A stretch of 64,000 bases of DNA, taken from Emergomyces orientalis (lineage: Eukaryota; Ascomycota; Eurotiomycetes; Onygenales; Ajellomycetaceae). Location of the stretch: positions 620,001-684,000 of the forward strand of contig MOWL01000025.1 in NCBI GenBank assembly GCA_002110485.1, written 5' to 3'. The position numbers were made by a program, and so were the translations under genes. The notes below the pieces were generated by a model, which searched no databases, had not been told where the DNA came from, and saw only the letters and a list, made by a program, of their open reading frames with translations. The first letter of the stretch is position 1. Every line of letters starts with the position of its first letter. Positions 57,293-64,000 of this stretch are shown piece by piece.

Positions 57293-58430
57293 TCAAGCCT
57301 CTGCTAAGATCATGAAACAGTTCATAAGAGTACTAAGCATGAGTTCATCATCATTATCATTAGCATGCTCATCAGACTCATTAAGGAGATCAACATCACT
57401 GTTTATAAAATAGATAGACTCAATGATCTTCTTCAGATTCCCATTGACAAGCATCTTCATGATGTGCGGCTGCTCCCTTGCCAGGCGCCGCAGGAGACAG
57501 TGCTGCCATTCATCCACAGAATTCAAAACATTGAGCTCATCCAGTATGTTATTTGACTCATGAGAAGTCAGAAGAGTGATATTAATAAATAATACATTCT
57601 TCACAAGAGCTTTATCAAAAACCACATCTCATGCTATCTTCAACCTGCGTGCATCAGAGTCTCATATGCAAACTTGATGAAGACTCTGATAATTCACAAA
57701 GATTCATTCTTTCTCATTCATTTTATCTGCAAGTTTATTAGTAACTCACAGATTCTTCTTGTAGACCTTGCAGCTCCATCTATGCAGCCAATTTGCCGTG
57801 GGCTGCACCCCCATTCATGCTTCAAAGAGGGTCAGCAGAGACCCCTTCTTGCACCCATAAAGCTTCATAGAGGTGGGAGACATATTAATCAATATAACAG
57901 CAGTCTGCATGACCTCACCTCATAGGTCTCTAGGCTGCCTGCTATTGAATAGCAAGCTTCTAGTTTTTTTGATTATTATGCGGTTCACACATTTCACTGA
58001 ATTATTTGATTGTGAAGTATATAATGTAGTCATCTCATAGACAATGTCTCACTGTTTATAAAAAGTTTTTAATTCATCACTCTTGAATTCTTCATCATCA
58101 TTTCAGTGTAAGAAGTTCATGTATCACTGCACAGTGATCTCAATCATTGTTATAAAATTCTGTAGTTTCATAGTTGCTTCATTCTTGATGACTATTAAAA
58201 TGACTCACTGATATCTCATAATATTATTTATAATACTCATTCAATAATCAGCTCTCTTATATGTGGGAATGCCATTCTCATTGAATAAGATATGCCCACC
58301 GCCCACAAGATTAATAAATAATCATGCAGCAGGCTTCACTTTTCTAATCATGGGCTCAAAAGCAGGATGAGTCATCTTAGCCTGCATGCAGATTTTACAA
58401 AAAGACAGAGTCTTGAAGCCTTTAATTCTA
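57293..58430 (-). pseudogene. Copia integrase and linker remnant (older element)
   Basis: 57625-57293 is an open linker frame in phase with the RT remnant. Upstream, interrupted by TGA codons, are FCKICMQAKMTH (end of the GAG-pre-integrase zinc region), NEATMKLQNF, a decayed DNxxEF region and YTSQSNNSV...NRIIIKKTRSLL, the integrase C-terminal catalytic region with its Glu changed to Lys. Sequence similarity ends at about 58430. Confidence 0.7.
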
Positions 58431-58796
58431 AGACAATAATAACAGATATAATGCTAGAAAGTAGAACTAATATAATAACTGAAATTATATTAGAAAGCAT
58501 TAAAAACTTTATATCAAAGAAAAAGCTCTCAGAATTCTCAAAACCTTGATGGTCAGAAGAAATAACAGAAAAAAGAAAAAATCTAGCAAAAATAAAAAAA
58601 GAATGGAAAGAGAATATCATATCTTATGAAAAATATAAAAGAATAAGAAATGAATATTTCACATTAATTAAAAAAGCTAAAACTAGCTGCTGGAATAAAT
58701 TTCTTGAGAATGCACAGGGAAAAGAAATATTTAAAGCTTTTAAATATACAAACAAAAATTTCTTAAATCAAAAAAACAGAGACTGATTTTAAAAGT
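58430..58796 (+). pseudogene. Fragment of a LINE (endonuclease-RT linker region)
   Basis: Plus-strand frame KNFISKKKLSEFSKP-(TGA)-WSEEITEKRKNLAKIKKEWK then YKRIRNEYFTLIKKAKTSCW. The P-W-W-x-x-E-L/I pattern and the Lys/Arg-rich helix before F-L-E-N match the region between the APE endonuclease and RT of non-LTR elements. It is much more AT-rich than the LINE downstream, so I take it as a different family. The TGA is exactly at the first Trp of the usual PWW. Confidence 0.6.
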
Positions 58797-58889
58797 TAGT
58801 GATAAAAACTTGAAAAACAATCAAACACGCAGGAAAAACACTATTAAGAATAGAAAGAGAGCATCAGGCATTCCTTACACATCATTACG

Positions 58890-60275
58890 ATGGCATTGGA
58901 TGTGGGGGAGGTGGTTATGGTGGAAGATGGCATGCATGAGGCTCAACGCGTGCCGGAGACGAAAAACTCTGCGACACAGAAAACAAAGACAAACAGCTTA
59001 GCAACAGCAATTCAAACACTAGCTGCGATCCTTGAAGAGGGAGAGAAGAATGAGAAAGTGAATAATAAAAATAAAGAGTATTTACAGAAGACATTGAAAG
59101 CAGTGTGAGGAGTGAAGATGGAACTGTGTGATCAGCTTCTGAAGAGAATGAAACATGCAATTGGCACATCAAAACAGCAGGAATTGTGAGACAAGCTCAA
59201 CAGAGCACTCTCATGAGCAGCAATAGCAGCCAGAGGGGAGACAACAGTTAAAACCATACCAACCAGAACACTGCGAGAGGTAGTCATTACTTGACAAAGC
59301 TGTGATGCTATGCCAGAGACAGAACGCACATCAGAAATGATTGTTAAACGAGCAAATGAGGCCATCAAAGAGATAATCAAGGGCAAAGTGGTGACAGCAA
59401 GGCACATACCAAGCAGAGACGTGATTTTGATGACAGACACACAGGACACCAAGGCAGAGCTCGCAGCAGATGATAGCTGGACGCGTGAATGGGGAGACAA
59501 AGCGCGCATGAAGTGGGAGATGTATGCAGTACTAGTCAAAGATGCTTCTATGGGAGTCATTGACTGGAGCAGCTCTGAGTACGCCATTGAGAGCATCTAC
59601 AAGCAGAATACAGCACTATGTTGCAAGACACTGATACACAAGATGGACAAAATGATGGTTAGACAACAGAAATCACATGACAGTATAATCATCAATGTTG
59701 CTGCATCTCACCAGGCCAATGCACTGGTGGACAATGGACTTGTTCTAGGCAATGAATATTGCACAGTTGAAATATTTCACAGAGAGGCCAGGATCACACG
59801 ATGCTACAAGTGTCAACAGTATGGACATATAGCTCGCTTCTGCAGAAGAGAGGAAACCTGTGGTCACTGTGCACAAAAAGATCATGATGACAAGGCCTGC
59901 AAAGGAGCAGCAGAAGGCAGCAGACCCAAGTGCAGTAACTGTGGTGATAGTCATGCAGCATGGCACTCAAACTGCCCAGAGAGAAGACTGAAAGTCAAAA
60001 GTGCTAAAGAGACACTGATTGAACACTTCAAGTGCTTTGATATAAGAGCATCAGATGCAGATGGATTTAGCTTTCCATGCAAATGGAACAGGCCTCTGAA
60101 TGAGGACTTCATAGAACCCCCACAAAGAGCAGGAAGACCAATGAATGTATCAAGAGCAGAAGCACAACAATGAGAAGCTATGACAAGCTTCATTCAAGCA
60201 GCAAGTGGTTCAGTAACACTGAAGACATCAACACAGAACAGCAGCTTGCAGAATAATCACATGAATGAATCATGA
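58890..60275 (+). pseudogene. LINE ORF1 (gag-like, CCHC zinc knuckles)
   Basis: From ATG 58890 (MALDVGEVVMVEDG) in one frame to TGA 60273-60275. In-frame TGA at 59106, 59187, 59214, 59292 and 60171 interrupt it; no TAA or TAG. The nucleic-acid-binding end has CYKCQQYGHIARFC, CGHCAQKDHDDKAC (both C-x2-C-x4-H-x4-C) and a third CSNCGDSHAAWHSNC. The terminal TGA overlaps the ORF2 start as ATGA. Confidence 0.8.
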
Positions 60276-63200
60276 AGAACAGACTAGTCATTTTACAATA
60301 CAATATGCATAAGTCAAACAAGGTTATGGGACCTCTTTTGGCAAAGCCCGAAACGGTATTAAACTATGATGTGATTGCAATACAAGAGCCCTGGATACAA
60401 AAACACTCTAAAACAGGCACACACTGTCCAGCCAACTGTGGATTCTGGCAAGCAGGCATGGAGCAGAAGGACATGAAGGTGTGCTTTCTAATTAACAAGA
60501 GAATTGCAGTCAAGACCTGAAGAGTGAGCACAATATCCACTCATATACTGGTACTTACTCTGTTGACAGAGAGTGGGCCTATCAATATCATCAACATGTA
60601 CGCGTCACCACCAGAAAGCTACACAATCATGCCACCAGACTCACCCATTCATCAGCTCCAAGCGGTGGTTGAAGAAGCGGATAGAATGCTAGAAGCATGA
60701 ATAAATCAGGAAAATGCGCATCAAGCAACAACTGAGAGTGCAGAGGGAGCATCAGACACGCAGGAAACTCAAATAAACACGCATCAAGCAGATGTTATAG
60801 TGATTGAAGACTTTAATGTACATCACACTCTCTGGGGAGGTAGCAGGGTCAGAGAAAACTTTGCCATGGCCTGGGAACTCAATGCTTAAATCAGTGCCTT
60901 GAATCTACATCTAGCAACTTCAGAAGGCACAATCACCTGGCAAGATAGAGAAAGTCAGAGCATCACAGTGAATCTAATCTTTTTGTCTGCTGGTCTACAC
61001 AGTCAAATGATCAGCTGCAAGCTAGAACATGAAGCAAATATGGCATCAGATCACATGCCAATTGCAACTACTCTTGAGCTAAAAGCATTATATAGCAGCA
61101 GAAAAAGACGCACTTGGCATCACTCCTGCCCAGAACAGATAGCGCAGAACTGCCAGACACTGAGAAGTCCAGGGGCACTGACTTCAAAAGATCAGATAAA
61201 CAGCTATGCAAGATATCTTGTCAAATTTGTGAAAGATCTAGCAGCAAAACATGCCAAAGTCTCAAACTACAGTCAACACAGCCGGTCATGGTGGTCCCCT
61301 CGAGTAGCAGAGGCAGTCAATCAATATAAAAAAGCCAAGAAAGACAGAAACATCTCTGCAGCAGATATAATTAAAGCTCAAGCCCTGAGAAACAGAGAGG
61401 TTAAACTGACTAAAACAAACAGTTTCAGAGAACTAATACACAGCACAGAGTTCAAGCCCAAGCTACTATGAAAGATGGCCAAATGGGGGCATCAAAGCAG
61501 CAATGAGCATGCACAATCTCCAAGAATTCCAGCATTAATAGTAGAAGGCAGAGAAAATCTACCACCAGTCAATTCCTTTGATGATAAAGTCAAGATTCTG
61601 AGACAAAGGTTCTTCCCCCTGCCACTAGTCAGTGACAACAGGGACATGGAGGAGGCGGAACACCCACTGGAAACAACAGAGACAATAAGCATCACAGAGG
61701 AGAAAATGGCCGCGCTCATAGCACATCTACCAAGCAACAAAGCACCAGGTATCAATGGAGTCTCCAATGAATTTCTGAAAATGCTGGGATCAAGCTTCAC
61801 AAAGGCTATGACAGAGCTCACACTGGCATGCTGGGAATGGGAACACTACCCGGAGATATTCAAGACCGCTCGAACAGTGGTACTGAAAAAACCAGGAAAA
61901 GGGGATTATCAAAAGGCAGAGACATGGAGGCCCATTGCTCTACTGGATACAATGGGAAAAATAATAGAATCAGCCACCGCGCAGGAACTCAGACGACTAG
62001 TGGAAACACTCAATCTACTGCCATCTCAACAGATGGGTGCTAGGCGGGCCAGATCAACCGAAACAGCAGTATCACTACTGCTAGCACAAATTAGAACAGC
62101 ATGGGAGGAGTCAGACACAGTGGTCACAGTTCTATCATTGGACATCTCAGGAGCTTATGATAGAGTGCTCAAAGACCGACTCACACACATTCTTCGCATG
62201 AAGGGCCTACCAAGACAGCTGACAGGGTGGATACACTCATTTATGTCAGATAGACGATCCACGCTCACATTTGAAGAACAGGAAACTGAGACCTTCAATA
62301 TTCCAGCTGAGATACCACAAGGATCACCTCTCTCCCCCATTCTCTTTCTATTTTACAATGAGGAACTGCTCCGGATATGCTCACCCTTGAATAGATCAGT
62401 GAGCTGCATAGGATTTGTGGATGATGTCAATATAATAGCATACGGGCCATCAACTGAAGCAAATTGCGCGCAGCTCACACGGGTGCACGCAGAATGTGAA
62501 GAATGGGCAGGAAGACATGGAGCTATTTTTGCTCTGCAGAAGTATGAGTTGATGCACTTCACTAGAGCCTGAACTTGATTCAACTTGAATCACTCTCTGA
62601 GACTGCCTCAGCAAGTTATCAAGCCACAGAAGGTGATGAGAGTTCTAGGAGTATGGCTGGATTCCAAGCTTCAATGGAAAGGTCACATGGATGCTATAGC
62701 AGGAAAAATGAAGTCACAGATAAAGGCACTATCACAGACAACACAGGCCACCTGGGGAGTCCCCCTACATCAAGCTAGAACAATATACAACATGGTCATA
62801 CGGCCAGCTATAGCTTACAGCGCACTGGCATGGCATCAGCCGCGCATCAAGCGCGAAGGACGCATGCGCAATAAACAGCGCACAGAGGGCCTAATCAGAA
62901 CACAGAATGAATGCCTGAGAATAGTAGCTGGAGCATACAGAGCAACACCAATATCCACACTGGAAGCAGAGACATACACACCACCCCTGGACATCTATCT
63001 TGATGGAGTTGTGGCGCGCGCCACAAAACAACTGAAGGCCTCTGGAATGGCAACACAAATTGAAGAGGCATGCACAGCAGTGAGAGTCAAACTCAGATGA
63101 AGAGACACAGTGCACAGAAGACTCATTGAGAAGATGATTTATTCAGACAGTCTGCCTGAAAATTGAGAGAAGCTTTGAGTGGAAAAGAGTAAGCAAGAGA

Positions 63201-63739
63201 CTGCTCAAAGCACAAATTCAGCAGCAACACAGCACTTCTCACATGATGAATGGGTGCGAAAAGAAATCCTGAGTAGATGAAGAAAGCAATGAAGAGCTAG
63301 AGCATCTCCCTGGTGTGAACTCTTTGATTGACTTTCAGACAAAAGCATTCTGAAATGGCACAAGGGCCTAAGCAAGGCCAGAAGCTCGCTGATAATTCAA
63401 CTAAGATCAGGGAAAACAGGGCTGGCAGCCTTTCTACATAAAAGACGAGTACCGGATTTCCCATCACCAGCATGTGAATGTGGCTATTCAAATGAAACAG
63501 TGATGCATGTGATAGTTCACTGTGATAGATTCCAGCACAGTCGCGGGAGTCTGCTGCATGAGGGCAGAATCGACAAGAAATGGCTATTGAACACCAAAGA
63601 AGGGCTACACTGTCTAACAAAATGGTGGATCAAGCAGGGAATTCTACCACAGTTCTCACTGGCAAAGACACTGAGTGTCTATCAGACAGAGGAGCAGCAA
63701 TCTATCACATATCAATCAAGCATACGCGGACCTCAATAA
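60272..63739 (+). pseudogene. LINE ORF2 (endonuclease - reverse transcriptase)
   Basis: 1,156 codons from ATG 60272 to TAA 63737-63739 in one frame. APE endonuclease: LVILQYNMHKS, IAIQEPWI and IEDFNVHHTLWGG. RT: NKAPGINGVSNEFL, ETWRPIALLDTMGKI, LSLDISGAYDRV, IPQGSPLSPILFLFYNEEL and GFVDDVNI. C-terminus: SKARSSLIIQLRSGKTGLAAFL and CECGYSNETVMHVIVHC (C-x-C...H...C). Eleven TGA (60518, 60698, 61469, 62570, 62576, 63098, 63164, 63176, 63278, 63290, 63329) and one TAA (60887, probable CAA) interrupt it. The RT core 61475-62569 is entirely open. Confidence 0.88.
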
Positions 63740-64000
63740 ACACCATGCTGAAACCGCTGAAAGCGCGCTTACCACACAAAATCAGTGCTCATGGCACATC
63801 CCCACGCTTATTTCATGCTAAAGACGCGACTCTCTATGCTTCAGAGCGCAGTTGGCGTCTTTCACTCACTCACTCACACGCGGGCGCATTTTCAAAAATG
63901 CTCAGTGTAATTTTTCTTTATTTTTAATTTTTCTTTTCTCATTCCATTCTCTTCTCTTCTTGAGGACAGCAGTTGCTGGTCCCCGGTAGCCTGAAGCCTC
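63740..64000. other. LINE 3' region and flank
   Basis: Non-coding sequence after the ORF2 stop: a CACT repeat (about 63860-63880) and a T-rich tract (63908-63960) may be the LINE 3' UTR. The true 3' end is not identified inside the window. Confidence 0.4.

Larger units (their letters stand above)
49913..58430 (-). mobile_element. Older, degenerate Ty1/copia retrotransposon, split by a younger copia
   Basis: Remnants in copia order on the minus strand: integrase zinc/core region (about 58430-57950, with FCKICMQAKMTH and YTSQSNNSV), integrase-RT linker (57625-57293), reverse transcriptase (57112-56524), then after the insertion the RT end and RNase H (51026-50241, with YTDSD, STTEAEYIAASEA, KADGFTKSL), PPT and 3' LTR. 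Gag, protease and the 5' LTR are missing. Frames carry both TAA and TGA stops and the integrase Glu region is altered. The element is dead. Its coding frame resumes exactly when the younger element and one TSD copy are ignored. Confidence 0.85.
58800..63930 (+). mobile_element. Nearly complete non-LTR retrotransposon (Tad1/I-like LINE)
   Basis: Two-ORF LINE: ORF1 with three zinc knuckles, ORF2 with APE endonuclease, RT and a terminal Cys/His motif. Each ORF stays in one reading frame with no indel detected. No poly-A or target duplication could be fixed, so ends are approximate. Composition is CpG-poor and CA/TG-rich. Confidence 0.85.

Noticed and set aside
51032..63930. Classical Neurospora-type RIP as the cause of all stops
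   Set aside because: CpA-to-TpA change would create TAA/TAG from Gln codons; only one such case is seen in the younger copia and LINE, while LTR mismatches point to CpG.

Overview
The window looks like nuclear DNA of a filamentous ascomycete. Genes carry short introns (about 50-130 nt) with GTAxGT-type donors and CTAAC-like branch points. The gene set is fungal: SKN7 response regulator, GH72 glucanosyltransferase with an X8 domain, HSP12-type stress protein, and a CmcJ/AsaB-like oxygenase. The style (long AT-rich and simple-sequence spacers, CpG-decayed retroelements) fits Eurotiomycetes and perhaps Onygenales, but genus is inference.

Layout. 1-7.3 kb holds accessory-type genes: a partial TPR protein, an MFS transporter, a CmcJ/AsaB-like oxygenase, and a convergent APH-like kinase. 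10-25 kb holds GEL-type glucanosyltransferase, a GCNA-like SprT metalloprotease, eIF2B epsilon (GCD6) and SKN7, separated by 1-4 kb low-complexity spacers. 25-33.5 kb is an 8.5 kb gene-free stretch of homopolymers, microsatellites and strand-asymmetric purine/pyrimidine tracts upstream of SKN7. 33.5-46.7 kb is a compact housekeeping block, mostly alternating divergent and convergent pairs: peroxiredoxin, BolA, NIF3, COG6, HAUS1-like augmin subunit, HSP12-like protein, NYN-domain protein and MOG1.

47-64 kb is a transposon island. An old Ty1/copia element (minus strand) is split by a younger complete copia element (51032-56518) with 211-bp LTRs and a CAGAT target duplication. Next come a fragment of one LINE and a nearly full-length second LINE with ORF1/ORF2 overlapping at ATGA. 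The younger copia keeps a single 1,585-codon gag-pol frame with no frameshift; all 17 interruptions I found are TGA. The LINE shows the same bias (16 TGA, 1 TAA). LTR differences are all transitions and mostly fit CpG decay, though some TGA codons sit where the families carry tryptophan.

Gene models were spliced by eye from GT/GC...AG signals, frame continuity and protein-family match. The HSP12-like gene, the MOG1 first exon and several small exons were found this way, because no long open frame reveals them. No tRNA, rRNA or CRISPR array was recognised.
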